Shown here one piece after another: positions 33,822-43,107 of a DNA stretch of 64,000 bases. The notes under the pieces are model-generated. The model did not search any database. It was given only the letters and a program-made list of their open reading frames with translations, and was not told where the DNA came from. Position 1 is the first letter of the stretch; the number at the start of each line of letters is the position of its first letter. Source of the stretch: Hasllibacter sp963833115 (GTDB taxonomy: Bacteria; Pseudomonadota; Alphaproteobacteria; Rhodobacterales; Rhodobacteraceae); contig CAWHWS010000002.1 in NCBI GenBank assembly GCA_963833115.1, positions 2,480,001-2,544,000 on the forward strand. The letters run 5' to 3'. Both the position numbers and the translations under genes were made by a program.

Positions 33822-36476
33822 ATGCCCGACGCACGCGCCGCCACCCCGGCCGCCGCGCCCGCGCCCGCGCCCACGCGCCTGGCCGATTACGCCCCGCCCC
33901 CGTTCCTCATCGACGAGACGCGCCTCGCCTTCGACCTCGCCCCCCGCGGCACCCGCGTGCGCGCCCGCATCGCCTTCCGCCCCAACCCGGACGCCGCGCC
34001 GACCCGCACCCTTTCCCTCGACGGCGAGGCCCTGCGCACGCTGCGCGTCGCCGTGGACGGCGCCGAGATCCCCCACGAGGCGGAGGGCACCACCCTGCGC
34101 GTCCCCGTCCCCGCCGCCCCCTTCGTCCTCGAGACGGAGGTGGAGATCGATCCCGCGGACAACACCGAGCTCTCCGGGCTCTACCTCTCGAACGGCATGT
34201 ACTGCACCCAGTGCGAGGCGCAGGGCTTCCGGCGCATCACCTGGTACCCCGACCGGCCGGACGTGATGGCGCCCTTCCACGTCACCATCCGGTCCCCCCT
34301 GCCCGTCCTCCTCTCGAACGGCGATCCCCTCTCGCACGCGGGCGGCGCCGCCGAGTGGTCGGACCCGCACCCCAAGCCGTCCTATCTCTTCGCCCTCGTC
34401 GCCGGCGACCTGCGCGCCCATCGCGCGACCTTCGCCACGATGGGCGGGCGCGAGGTCGCCCTCGCCATCTGGACCCGCCCCGGCCCGGACGAGGGGCGCT
34501 GCGCCTTCGCGATGGACGCGCTCATCCGCTCGATGGCCTGGGACGAGCGCGCCTATGGCCGCGAATACGACCTGGACGTGTTCAACATCGTCGCCGTGGA
34601 CGACTTCAACATGGGCGCGATGGAGAACAAGGGCCTCAACGTCTTCAACTCCGCCGTCGTCCTCGCCAGCCCCGAGACCGCGACCGACGACGCCTTCGCG
34701 CGCATCGAGGCCATCGTCGCGCACGAGTACTTCCACAACTGGACCGGCAACCGCATCACCTGCCGCGACTGGTTCCAGCTCTGCCTCAAGGAAGGGCTGA
34801 CCGTCTACCGCGACCAGGGCTTCTCCGAGGACGAGCGCGGCGCCGGGCCCGAGCGCATCGCCCAGGTCCGCACCCTGCGCGCCCGGCAGTTCCGCGAGGA
34901 TGCCGGCCCGCTGGCCCACCCCGTCCGGCCCGAGAGCTACGTCGCGATCGACAACTTCTACACCGCCACCGTCTACGAGAAGGGCGCCGAGCTGGTCCGC
35001 ATGCTCCGCCTCCTCGTCGGCGAGGACGCCTGGGCCGGCGGCCTGGAGCGCTACTGGACGCGCCATGACGGCCAGGCCGTCACCATCGAGGATTGGCTCG
35101 CCTGCTTCGCGGACGCCTCCGGGCAGGACCTCGCCGCCTTCGCCCGCTGGTATTCCCAGGCCGGGACCCCGCGCCTGGAGGTCGAGACCGCCTGGACGCC
35201 CGACCAGGACGCAGGGGCCCCGGACCCCGCCAGGGGCGGCCCGGCCGCGGACGCGGCCCCGGAGCCCCGGCCCGGCACCCTCCGCCTCACGCTCCGGCAG
35301 GAGACGCCCCCGACCCCCGGCCAGCCGGACAAGGCGCCCCTCCCCATGCCCGTCGCGATCGGCCTCCTGGCGCCGGACGGCACGGAGGCCCTGCCCACCA
35401 CGATCCTCACGCTCGAGGGCGCCGAGGCGAGCTTCGAGTTGCCCGCGCCCGAGGGGGCCGTCCCGTCGCTCCTGCGCGGCGCCAGCGCCCCCGTCATCGT
35501 CCGGCGCGAGGTCCCGGACGCCGAGCTCGCCTTCCTCCTCGCCCATGACACCGACCCCGTCGCCCGCTGGGATGCCGGGCAGCGCCTCGCCCGCGCCGTC
35601 CTGATGCGCGCCGTGCGGGGCGAGGGCGCGCCGGACGGCGCCTGGATGGACGCCGTCCGCGCCGCCGCCACCGACCGGGGCCAGGACCCGCGCGTGCGCG
35701 CTCTCGCCCTCGCGCTTCCGGGGGTCGAGGAGCTCGCCCAGGCCCTGCTCGAGGCCGGCGACGTCCCGGACCCCGGCGCCATCCACGCCGCCCGCGAGCG
35801 CGCCGCGGACACCCTGGCCGCGCACCTGGCCGCCGACCTGCCGGCGATCCGCGCGGCCTGCGCCACCCCCGGCCCCTACGACCCCGGCCCCGGCCCCGCC
35901 GGGCGCCGTGCCCTGGGCCTCGCGGCGCTGGAGCTTCTCACCCGTCTCGACGGCGGCGCCGCCGCCCGCGCCGCCCGGGACGCGGCGACCAACCTGACCG
36001 AGGAGCTCGGCGCGCTCGGCTGCCTCCTGACCGCCGGGGATCCGCGGGCCGCGGCGGCCTTCCGCGCGCGCTGGGCCGGCGAGCGCCTCGTCCTCGACCG
36101 CTGGTTCGCCGCCCAGGTGGCGCGCGCGCGCCCCGCCGAGGCGGCGGCCACCGCCCTGCGCCTGACCGGGGATCCGCTCTACGACGCCGCCAACCCCAAC
36201 CGCTTCCGCGCCGTCTGGGGCGCGCTGGCGGGCAACTCGGCGGGCTTCCACCACCCCTCCGGCGCCGGCTACGCCGCCCTCGCGGACGCCCTGATCGCCC
36301 TCGCCCCCCGCAACCCGCAGGCCGCCGCCCGCCTGACCGGCGCCTTCGAGACCTGGCGCCGTCACGGCCCCGCCCTCGCCGCCCTCGCCCGCGCGGCGCT
36401 GGAGCGCATCGCCGCCGCGCCGGACTTGCCCCCCGACGTCGAGGAGATGGCCCAGCGCCTCCTCGGCGATGCCTGA
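33822..36476 (+). CDS. pepN: Aminopeptidase N (M1)
   Basis: 884 residues, a full-length gluzincin aminopeptidase that removes N-terminal residues from peptides in the cytosol. The exopeptidase motif MGAMENKGLNVF is near 265 and the zinc site HEYFHNWTGNRITCRDWFQL, followed by KEG with the third ligand Glu, is near 300-325; the catalytic Tyr lies in ATVYEKGAELVRML. The C-terminal superhelical domain is complete. The ATG at 33822 is preceded by AGGAG. Its stop overlaps the next start by eight bases. Confidence 0.96.
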   Translation: MPDARAATPAAAPAPAPTRLADYAPPPFLIDETRLAFDLAPRGTRVRARIAFRPNPDAAPTRTLSLDGEALRTLRVAVDGAEIPHEAEGTTLRVPVPAAPFVLETEVEIDPADNTELSGLYLSNGMYCTQCEAQGFRRITWYPDRPDVMAPFHVTIRSPLPVLLSNGDPLSHAGGAAEWSDPHPKPSYLFALVAGDLRAHRATFATMGGREVALAIWTRPGPDEGRCAFAMDALIRSMAWDERAYGREYDLDVFNIVAVDDFNMGAMENKGLNVFNSAVVLASPETATDDAFARIEAIVAHEYFHNWTGNRITCRDWFQLCLKEGLTVYRDQGFSEDERGAGPERIAQVRTLRARQFREDAGPLAHPVRPESYVAIDNFYTATVYEKGAELVRMLRLLVGEDAWAGGLERYWTRHDGQAVTIEDWLACFADASGQDLAAFARWYSQAGTPRLEVETAWTPDQDAGAPDPARGGPAADAAPEPRPGTLRLTLRQETPPTPGQPDKAPLPMPVAIGLLAPDGTEALPTTILTLEGAEASFELPAPEGAVPSLLRGASAPVIVRREVPDAELAFLLAHDTDPVARWDAGQRLARAVLMRAVRGEGAPDGAWMDAVRAAATDRGQDPRVRALALALPGVEELAQALLEAGDVPDPGAIHAARERAADTLAAHLAADLPAIRAACATPGPYDPGPGPAGRRALGLAALELLTRLDGGAAARAARDAATNLTEELGALGCLLTAGDPRAAAAFRARWAGERLVLDRWFAAQVARARPAEAAATALRLTGDPLYDAANPNRFRAVWGALAGNSAGFHHPSGAGYAALADALIALAPRNPQAAARLTGAFETWRRHGPALAALARAALERIAAAPDLPPDVEEMAQRLLGDA

Positions 36477-36900
36477 ACCCGCGCTCCACCACCGCAGCAG
36501 CGGCCGCTCCTGGCGCGCCGGCCTCGCCCTGGGCGCCGTCGCGGCCCTCCTCGCGGCCCTCGCGGCGATCGGCGCGCACCCGGCCATCCTCGCCGCGCTC
36601 GCGCTCCTCGCCCTGCCGCTCGCCCTCGACCTCTGGCGTGCGCCGGAGGCGAGCCTGACGCTCGACGGCGACGCCCTCGAATGGCGCCATGGCGGCGCCC
36701 TCGCCCGCATCCCCCTCGCCGGGATCGAGCGCGTGCGCCTCGACACCCGCCTCGACGGCACCGTCCGCGCCACCGTGGAGACCGGCCAGGCCCGCCCCCC
36801 CCGCATCCCCCCGCCCTGCATGCCCCCGCACAAGGCGCTCGAGGCGGCGCTCCAAGCCCGCGGCGTGGCGGTCCGCCGCCGCCACTTCACCCTCCTGTGA
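36469..36900 (+). CDS. Two-helix membrane protein, unknown
   Basis: 143 residues, starting within the pepN end (8-base overlap), so probably coupled to it. Two hydrophobic helices lie at about 17-60 (GLALGAVAALLAALAAIGAH and AILAALALLALPLALDL). A soluble beta-rich part follows (SLTLDGDALEWRHGGALARI, then IERVRLDTRLDGTVRATVET) that looks like a PH-like membrane-associated domain. No enzyme motif is visible. Not recognised; the reading frame and coupling make it a credible gene. Confidence 0.72.
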   Translation: MPEPALHHRSSGRSWRAGLALGAVAALLAALAAIGAHPAILAALALLALPLALDLWRAPEASLTLDGDALEWRHGGALARIPLAGIERVRLDTRLDGTVRATVETGQARPPRIPPPCMPPHKALEAALQARGVAVRRRHFTLL

Positions 36901-36994
36901 CGGCGAGCGCCCGCCGCCTGGCGCCGGGGCCTGGAACCCGGCCGCCTCCCGGCGCGTCATCCTGTCGTCATGCGGGGATGATGGAAGGCGGATC

Positions 36995-37885
36995 ATGAAG
37001 AACCGGATCGACACGCTCATCCTCGAACGCGCGCCCTGGATGGCGCGCCCGGGCTTCGCGGCCGCGCGTGCGATGACGATGCGCCTCCTGGGCTACCGGG
37101 CCTGCCTCTCCCTCGCCGAGGAGATGGAGACCCTGCCGACGCAGCGGATCATGGACCGAATGGCCGGGCGCATCGCCCGCCGCGTCCGCGCCGCGGGGCT
37201 CGAGCACGTCCCCCGCAGCGGCCCGGCCCTCATCGTCGCCAACCACCCGACCGGCATCGCCGACGGCATCGTGCTGCACGCGCTCCTGTCGCGCCGCCGT
37301 CCGGACCTCTACTTCTTCGCCAATTCCGACATCATCCGCCTGCTGCCGCAGATGGCCGACATGATCGTGCCCGTCGAATGGCGGGAGGACCGGCGCTCGC
37401 GCGCCCATGCCCGCGAGACGATGCTCGCCACCCGCGCCGCCGTGGAGGCCGGGCGCCTGGGCGTCATCTTTCCCTCGGGGCGCCTGATGAAGCGGCGCGG
37501 CCTGACCCTGCACGAGCGGCCCTGGATGGCCTCGGCCGCGAGCCTCGCGCGGCGCTTCGACCTGCCGGTGATCCCGCTCCACGTGCGCGCGCGCAACTCG
37601 GCGCTGTTCTACGCGCTCGACCGCGTCCACCCCACGCTGCGCGACGTGACCCTGTTCCACGAGACGCTCAACAAGGACCGGCAGAGCTTCGCGATCCAGG
37701 CTGGCCCGGCGATCATGCCCGCCGACCTGCCCGCCCGGCCCGAGGACGCGATCGAGTTCCTGCGCGCCGCGACCCTGGCCCTGGGCGGGCGCATGGCCCC
37801 CCCGGCCCTGCCCCGCCGCTCCGGAACCCGGCCCCGGCCGGCCCCCGCGATCCGCGGCGCCGGCAAGGGCTCCGCCAGCGCCTGA
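36995..37885 (+). CDS. PlsC-like lysophospholipid acyltransferase
   Basis: 296 residues, a membrane-associated acyltransferase of the LPLAT/AGPAT superfamily. The catalytic block is ANHPTGIADG near 82-91 (a spaced His...Asp variant of HxxxxD), with FANSDIIRLLP as block II and the substrate-binding FPSGRLMKRRGL as block III. The C-terminus is a basic, Pro/Arg-rich tail. It may transfer a second acyl chain to lysophosphatidate or lyso-ornithine lipid. The ATG at 36995 follows GGCGGATC; the frame is open upstream but overlaps another gene. Confidence 0.82.
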   Translation: MKNRIDTLILERAPWMARPGFAAARAMTMRLLGYRACLSLAEEMETLPTQRIMDRMAGRIARRVRAAGLEHVPRSGPALIVANHPTGIADGIVLHALLSRRRPDLYFFANSDIIRLLPQMADMIVPVEWREDRRSRAHARETMLATRAAVEAGRLGVIFPSGRLMKRRGLTLHERPWMASAASLARRFDLPVIPLHVRARNSALFYALDRVHPTLRDVTLFHETLNKDRQSFAIQAGPAIMPADLPARPEDAIEFLRAATLALGGRMAPPALPRRSGTRPRPAPAIRGAGKGSASA

Positions 37886-37919
37886 GCCCGTATCGAAGCG
37901 GCGGGGCGCCGCCCGGCGC

Positions 37920-38633
37920 CTAGCGCGCCGGCCGGTCGTGCGGCCGGGGGCTCGTCCACGGCGCCCCGTCCAGCGCCCCGCCCTTGGTCGAGACGCGCGC
38001 CGCCTCGGGCGCAGCGCAATAGGGCTGCGCGCCGATCCAGGCCCGCATGTCCTCGCGCTTCTTGGCGGAGTGGAACGGCCCCCAGTCGGCGGCGACCCCG
38101 CGCATGCCGCGGGCGACCACGCCGTCCCGGCGCACGGTCCGCGCCATGATCCGCACCGCGCAGCTCAGGTTCGCCGCCCCGTTCTTGAGGGCTGCGCCCG
38201 TCCCGACCTCGCAGCCGTAGCCCCGCGCCGTCGCGGGCAGGATCTGCGTGAGGCCGTACCACCGCCCGCCGCCGCCCACCGCCTCGGGCCGGTGCGTGCT
38301 CTCGTGCCAGGCGAGGGCCGAGATCAGCCCCGCCCAGAACGCGCGCCGGTCGAACTCGCTGGCGGTCTCGTAGCCGGGGCACCACGCCCCGATGTCGGCG
38401 GGCACCGTGGCCGGCAGGTCGGCGCCGTGCGTCGCGAGCGCGTCCATCGTGGCGGCGGTCCAGCCCGTGCCCTCGTCCCGGTTCGACCAGCGCAGTCGCG
38501 GCATCGCGGGCGGTTCCGGCTCGCCGCTGGCGAGGCCGGCGAATCGGAACGGCGCCTGCGAGCCCGTGACGTCGGCGCAGCCCGCGAGGGGGACGGCGCA
38601 GGCGAGGACGATGGCGGCGATCTTGGCGTGCAT
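37920..38633 (-). CDS. Lipoprotein with lytic transglycosylase (SLT) domain
   Basis: 237 residues. A type II signal peptide with the lipobox LAGC (MHAKIAAIVLACAVPLAGC) puts it in the outer or inner membrane facing the periplasm. The SLT domain has the catalytic Glu in LAWHESTHRPEA and the GLTQI-like motif YGLTQILPATARGYGC, then NLSCAVRIMAR. It probably cleaves peptidoglycan to 1,6-anhydro-muropeptides. It sits tail to tail with the acyltransferase and divergent from gatB, with about 210 bases between starts. Confidence 0.85.
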   Translation of the reverse strand: MHAKIAAIVLACAVPLAGCADVTGSQAPFRFAGLASGEPEPPAMPRLRWSNRDEGTGWTAATMDALATHGADLPATVPADIGAWCPGYETASEFDRRAFWAGLISALAWHESTHRPEAVGGGGRWYGLTQILPATARGYGCEVGTGAALKNGAANLSCAVRIMARTVRRDGVVARGMRGVAADWGPFHSAKKREDMRAWIGAQPYCAAPEAARVSTKGGALDGAPWTSPRPHDRPAR

Positions 38634-38846
38634 CTGGCACTCCGTGGCGTGGACGACCCGGCGGTTCTTCCCCGGCGGCGCGCGCCCCGCAAGCGCGCGG
38701 CACGCGCGCCCCCCGATATCGGCGGAGGTCCGCCCCGCCCCGGACGCCATTCCGCTCATCCCCCGCCATCCGCCGGCGCCCAGCGCGCCCTTGGCAAGCG
38801 CGCGCCCCGGCACTAACCGAAGGGCCGCCCATCCCGGAGGCCCGCC

Positions 38847-40370
38847 ATGCTCGACCTGACCTATCCCGCCCCCGCGCCGAAGGTGATCGAGGGCACGACC
38901 GGCCCCTGGGAGCTCGTCATCGGCCTCGAGGTCCACGCCCAGGTCGCGAGCGCGTCCAAGCTCTTCTCCGGCGCCAGCACCGCCTTCGGCGCCGAACCCA
39001 ACTCGCACGTCGCCTTCGTGGACGCGGCCATGCCGGGCATGCTCCCCGTCATCAACGAGTTCTGCATCGAGCAGGCCGTGCGCACCGGCCTGGGCCTCAA
39101 CGCGGCGATCAACCTGACCTCCGCCTTCGACCGGAAGAACTACTTCTACCCCGACCTGCCCCAGGGCTATCAGATCAGCCAGCTCTACCACCCGATCGTC
39201 GGCGAGGGCGAGGTGCTCGTCGAGCTCGGCGACGGCACGGCGCGGCGGGTGCGGATCGAGCGCATCCACCTCGAGCAGGACGCCGGCAAGTCGATCCACG
39301 ACATGGACCCGGCGCTCAGCTTCGTGGACCTCAACCGCACCGGCGTCGCGCTCATGGAGATCGTGAGCCGCCCCGACATCCGCTCGCCCGCGGAGGCCGC
39401 GGCCTACGTCGCCAAGCTGCGGCAGATCATGCGCTATCTCGGCACCTGCGACGGCAACATGCAGAACGGCAACCTGCGCGCGGACGTCAACGTCTCCGTC
39501 TGCCGGCCGGGCGACCACGAGCGCTACGCCGAGACCCAGGATTTCGCTCACCTGGGCACCCGCTGCGAGATCAAGAACATGAACTCGATGCGCTTCATCC
39601 AGGCCGGCATCGAATACGAGGCGCGGCGCCAGATCGCCCTCCTCGAGGACGGCGGCACCGTCGACCAGGAGACCCGCCTCTACGATCCCGCGAAGGGCGA
39701 GACCCGCTCCATGCGCTCCAAGGAGGAGGCGCACGACTACCGCTACTTCCCCGACCCCGACCTCCTCCCGCTGGAGATCGAGCAGTCCTGGGTCGACGGC
39801 ATCCGCGAGGCCCTCCCCGAGCTCCCCGACGCCAAGAAGGCCCGCCTCATGGCCGAGCACGGCATCAAGGACTACGACGCGAGCGTCCTCACGGCCGACG
39901 CCGAGAGCGCCGCCTATTTCGAGGCGGTGGTGGACGGCGGCCCCGCCGGCGCGCGGGACGGCAAGATCGCGGCGAACTGGGTCATCAACGACCTCTTCGG
40001 CCGCCTGAAGGCCGACGAGAGGCCGCTGTCCGGCAGCCCGGTCTCCCCGGCGCAGCTCGGCGGGATCCTCGACCTGATCGCTTTGGGCGTCATCTCCGGC
40101 AAGATCGCCAAGGAGCTCTTCGAGATCGTCTGGACCGAGGGCGGCGAGCCGGCCGAGATCGTGGACCGCGAGGGCATGGCCCAGGTCACCGACACGGGCG
40201 CCATCGACGCCGCCCTGGACGAGATCATCGCGGCCAACCCCGCCCAGGTCGAGAAGGCGAAAACGAACCCCAAGCTCGCCGGCTGGTTCGTGGGCCAGGT
40301 GATGAAGGCGACCGGCGGCAAGGCCAACCCCAAGGCCGTGAACGAGGCCGTCCGCGCCCGCCTGGGCTGA
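38847..40370 (+). CDS. gatB: Asp-tRNA(Asn)/Glu-tRNA(Gln) amidotransferase subunit B
   Basis: 507 residues, full-length GatB, the kinase/transamidation subunit that converts Glu-tRNA(Gln) and Asp-tRNA(Asn) to their amides with GatCA. Signatures: WELVIGLEVHAQV at the start, RKNYFYPDLPQGYQISQ near 93-109, and DVNVSVCRPGD. The C-terminal helical and YqeY-like tail domain (about 350-507) is intact (AANWVINDLFGRL, NPKLAGWFVGQVMKATGGKA). GGAGG before the ATG sets the start. gatA and gatC are not adjacent here. Confidence 0.97.
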   Translation: MLDLTYPAPAPKVIEGTTGPWELVIGLEVHAQVASASKLFSGASTAFGAEPNSHVAFVDAAMPGMLPVINEFCIEQAVRTGLGLNAAINLTSAFDRKNYFYPDLPQGYQISQLYHPIVGEGEVLVELGDGTARRVRIERIHLEQDAGKSIHDMDPALSFVDLNRTGVALMEIVSRPDIRSPAEAAAYVAKLRQIMRYLGTCDGNMQNGNLRADVNVSVCRPGDHERYAETQDFAHLGTRCEIKNMNSMRFIQAGIEYEARRQIALLEDGGTVDQETRLYDPAKGETRSMRSKEEAHDYRYFPDPDLLPLEIEQSWVDGIREALPELPDAKKARLMAEHGIKDYDASVLTADAESAAYFEAVVDGGPAGARDGKIAANWVINDLFGRLKADERPLSGSPVSPAQLGGILDLIALGVISGKIAKELFEIVWTEGGEPAEIVDREGMAQVTDTGAIDAALDEIIAANPAQVEKAKTNPKLAGWFVGQVMKATGGKANPKAVNEAVRARLG

Positions 40371-40728
40371 GGTCCCCCGCGTGTCCGAGGCCCTCCCGCC
40401 CTCGCCTCCGCCCGGCTGCGCCGGCCGATCGGCGAGGGTTGGGCCGGGCGCCGCCTCCGGCGGCGCGGCCGCGCCCGGCGCCGTCATACTCCGGCGCAGC
40501 GTGCCGCCCGTGGGCCGAGAACACCGTCGCCCTCGGACCCGAGGCGCCGCCGTCTCGCTGCCTGCCGTCATGCGCGGCCCACACGTGCCGTCATGCCCGG
40601 CTCACACATGCCGTCCTCCTCGGACCCTGCACGCCGTCATCCTCGGACTCGATCCGAGGATCTCCACCCCCGGCGAGCCCCTCCGCCGCCCGGCGCCCCC
40701 GCCCCGGGACGCCGGGTCCCGCCTCGCC
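40371..40728. other. Gene-free gap holding a repeat cluster
   Basis: 358 bases between gatB and the dacB stop contain no gene. Almost half is taken up by the 23-bp-period repeats and short palindromes described separately (40480-40662). Predicted peptides from this stretch of the VILGLDPRIS type are a known by-product of such palindromic repeats in alphaproteobacteria, not real proteins. Confidence 0.7.
40480..40662. repeat. 23-bp-period GCCGTC(A)T repeat cluster with CCTCGGA palindromes
   Basis: Four adjacent degenerate units start with GCCGTC at 40564, 40587, 40610 and 40633, exactly 23 bases apart, most beginning GCCGTCATGC or GCCGTCATCC. Another copy starts at 40480. Two hairpins share the core CCTCGG: CCTCGG-AC-CCGAGG at 40531-40544 and CCTCGGA-CTCGA-TCCGAGG at 40641-40659. 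The second resembles the palindromic repeat widespread in alphaproteobacterial genomes. Confidence 0.75.
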
Positions 40729-42269
40729 TCAGACGTACTCCGCCGCCCAGCGCCCGATCAGCGCCCGCTGCAGCCGCTTGGCCCGCGCGTTCCAGGGCCG
40801 CGCGCCCGCCGGGATCTCCGCCCCCGCCGCCAGCCCGGCCTCCCGCCGCTCCATGTCCGCGCTGAACACCGCGAAGGCGATCCGCCGCCCGCCCGGCCCC
40901 GCCGCGATCCCCGACAGCCCGCTCACGAAGTTCAGCGTCCCGGTCTTCGCCGCGACCGTCACCGGCGCGTCGGCCGCGATCCGCCCCGCCGCGTCGGGCA
41001 TCCCGAACGGGCGCAGGAGCGGCGCCAGCCCCCCGCCCGGCCCCATCGTGCCGCACAGGCGCGCCATCGCCACCGCCATCCCGCTCGCGGGCAGGCGGCT
41101 CTCGTCGCCGAGGCCCGAATGGTCCACCAGGCGCACGTCCGCCCCGCCGAGGCCCAGCCGCTCCTGCGCCCAGCCCGCCATGCGCCCGCCGGAGGCCGCC
41201 AGCGCCGCGGACACCCGCCGCCCGTCCGGCGCGGCCGGCACCGCCGGCGCCTCGAGGGCCCCGCCCCGCAGGCTCGCCGCCAGCCCCAGCGCCTCGGCGG
41301 TCAGGTTGGTCGAGTAGCGCAGCATCCCCCGGATCACCTCCGTCAGCGCCGCCGACACGTCCGTCGCCAGCACCTCCCCCTCCGGCGCCTCCGCCTCGCC
41401 GGACCTCTTGGGCAGGGTCACCCCCCGGCCCGCCGCCAGCACGCGCAGGATGTCCGCCGCGTAGGCCGCCGGCGCCCGCACCGGCAGCCATCGCGCGCCC
41501 TCGGCCCCCAGCGCCCCGCGCGCGACCGTCCAACGGTCCCCGCCGGGCGTCGATGCGTAGCCGTAGACCGGGCGGGCCCGCTCCACGACCTCGACCCGCC
41601 CGCCGGTCCAAACCGGCACGAGGTCCCCGCCCCGCGCGTCGAGCACGGTGTCGTAGCCCGCGCCCGACCGGCGCCAGCCGAAATGCACCCTGTTGTAGTT
41701 GAGGTTCAGCCCCCCCAGCGCCGCGTTGTAGCCCAGGTGGTCGTCCTGGTCTGGATCGATCCGCAGCACCCCCGGCAGGGCGCCGCCATAGGTCAGGAAC
41801 CGCCCCTCGATCGCGCGCACCCCCGCCTCCGCCAGGGCGCCCGCCAGCCGGTCGAGGCGCCGGGTGTCCAAGGTCGGATCCCCCCGCCCGCCAGGATCAG
41901 GTCGCCGCGCAGCACCCCGTCCGTCACCGGCCCGGTACCCAGGAGCCGCGTCGCGAAGGCGTGGGCCGGCCCCAGCCGGTCGAGGGCGTAGCCCGCCGTG
42001 AGCGCCTTCATCACGCTCGCGGGCGGCAGGCCGCCGGCCACGTCGCGCGCCTCGAGCGTCTCGCCGGTCTCGGCGTCCACGGCGGCGAAAGCGGTCTCCC
42101 CGGTCACGCCGCTGCCGGCCAGGATCGCGCCCAGGCCCTTCGTGCGCACCCCGAGGCTCGCCCGCGGCGGCGGCAGCATGGAGCGCGCCACGTTCCCCGC
42201 CGCCGGCCCCGCGGCCAGCGCCGCGCCCAGGGCGCCGAGCGCCGCCCTCCGGGTGATCTGCCGCCTCAT
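40729..42269 (-). pseudogene. dacB: D-alanyl-D-alanine carboxypeptidase/PBP4 (S13), frameshifted
   Basis: About 513 residues after joining frames. The N-terminus carries a twin-arginine-like signal (MRRQITRRAALGALGAALAA). Catalytic motifs of class C PBPs are all present: SxxK in PASVMKALTAG, SxN in YSTNLTAEAL and KTG in AAKTGTLNFVSG. It would trim or cut peptidoglycan cross-links in the periplasm. The frame breaks in a run of six C (41880-41885): the expected LAGGGDPTLDTRR needs seven. Everything before and after is intact, which favours a homopolymer miscall over decay. An upstream in-frame start at 42305 exists but would precede the Tat-like signal. It is downstream of nadD, 32 bases away. 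Confidence 0.87.
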
Positions 42270-42301
42270 GCCCGGACCCTGCCCCCGGGCGCGGCGAGGG
42301 T

Positions 42302-42931
42302 TCAAGCCCCCGGCCGATCACCGCTGCGCCATCCGCCCGCCGCCCGGATCGCGCTCGAGGACGCGCCCGACATCGGCGCGTTTACCAGGCACCAGGCGGG
42401 CGGCTCCGCCCTGGCCAGCAGGCGCGACTGATCCCCGCGCAGGCGGGTGCGCCCCAGGATGCGCGCCGCCGGGGACAGGCGCGCGGCGACCCGCATCCCC
42501 GGCCGCGCGATCACCCCGATCGGATGGTGCGCCGCGATCTCGCGCCAGTCCCGCCAGAGGTGGAACTGCGCCAGGTTGTCCGCCCCCATCAGCCAGACGA
42601 AGCGCACCCCCGGATGCCGCGCCCGCAGAGCCGCCAGCGTCGCCGCCGTGAACCGCGTGCCCAGCCGCGCCTCGACATCCGTGACCTCGATCCCGGGATG
42701 CCGCGCCAGCGCCCGCGCCGCCGCCATCCGGTCCGCCATCGGCGCCGGCCCCCGCGCCTTGAGCGGATTGCCCGGCGAGACGAGCCACCACGCCCGGCGC
42801 AGGCCGAACGCCCGCATCGCGGCGCGCGTGGCGGCCAGGTGCCCCTCGTGCGGCGGGTCGAACGAGCCCCCCAGCAGCCCGACCGCCGCCCCGCGCGGCA
42901 CGCGCGGCCCCCCGCTCCCCGATCCGTCCAT
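42302..42931 (-). CDS. nadD: Nicotinate-nucleotide adenylyltransferase
   Basis: 209 residues. It makes deamido-NAD from nicotinate mononucleotide and ATP in NAD synthesis. The nucleotidyltransferase motif is VGLLGGSFDPPHEGH (about 17-31), with the second motif MSGASSSAIRA near the C-terminus (ISSTxIR type). VWLMGADNLAQFHLWRDW is typical of NadD. GGGGAGGGG precedes the ATG at 42931. It is the first gene of a likely nadD-dacB transcript; rsfS and proA, often next to nadD in relatives, are absent here. Confidence 0.94.
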   Translation of the reverse strand: MDGSGSGGPRVPRGAAVGLLGGSFDPPHEGHLAATRAAMRAFGLRRAWWLVSPGNPLKARGPAPMADRMAAARALARHPGIEVTDVEARLGTRFTAATLAALRARHPGVRFVWLMGADNLAQFHLWRDWREIAAHHPIGVIARPGMRVAARLSPAARILGRTRLRGDQSRLLARAEPPAWCLVNAPMSGASSSAIRAAGGWRSGDRPGA

Positions 42932-43107
42932 CCGCCCCTCCCCGTCCCGCGCGCACAAGGCACCGGCCGGGCGCCCGCTGGCAAGCCGCGGGCGCCCGGC
43001 CGGGCGCGGGTCGCGGGCGGCCGGAGGCCCCGCCCGCGCTTTGCGACTCCACCCGGATCGCCTAGGATGCGGCTTGCACCCCCGTCCTCGTTCGGAGCGG
43101 AGAGACC

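Noticed and set aside
33513..36890. 1125-residue antisense open frame over pepN
   Set aside because: Only its last 66 codons look real (the small membrane protein); the rest mirrors pepN.
40564..40655. CRISPR array
   Set aside because: Period of 23 with no separate spacers, units degenerate along the whole length, no cas genes.
40439..41317. Open frames through the gatB-dacB gap, including a VILGLDPRI-type peptide
   Set aside because: Produced by the repeat cluster and antisense dacB; no ribosome site or domain.
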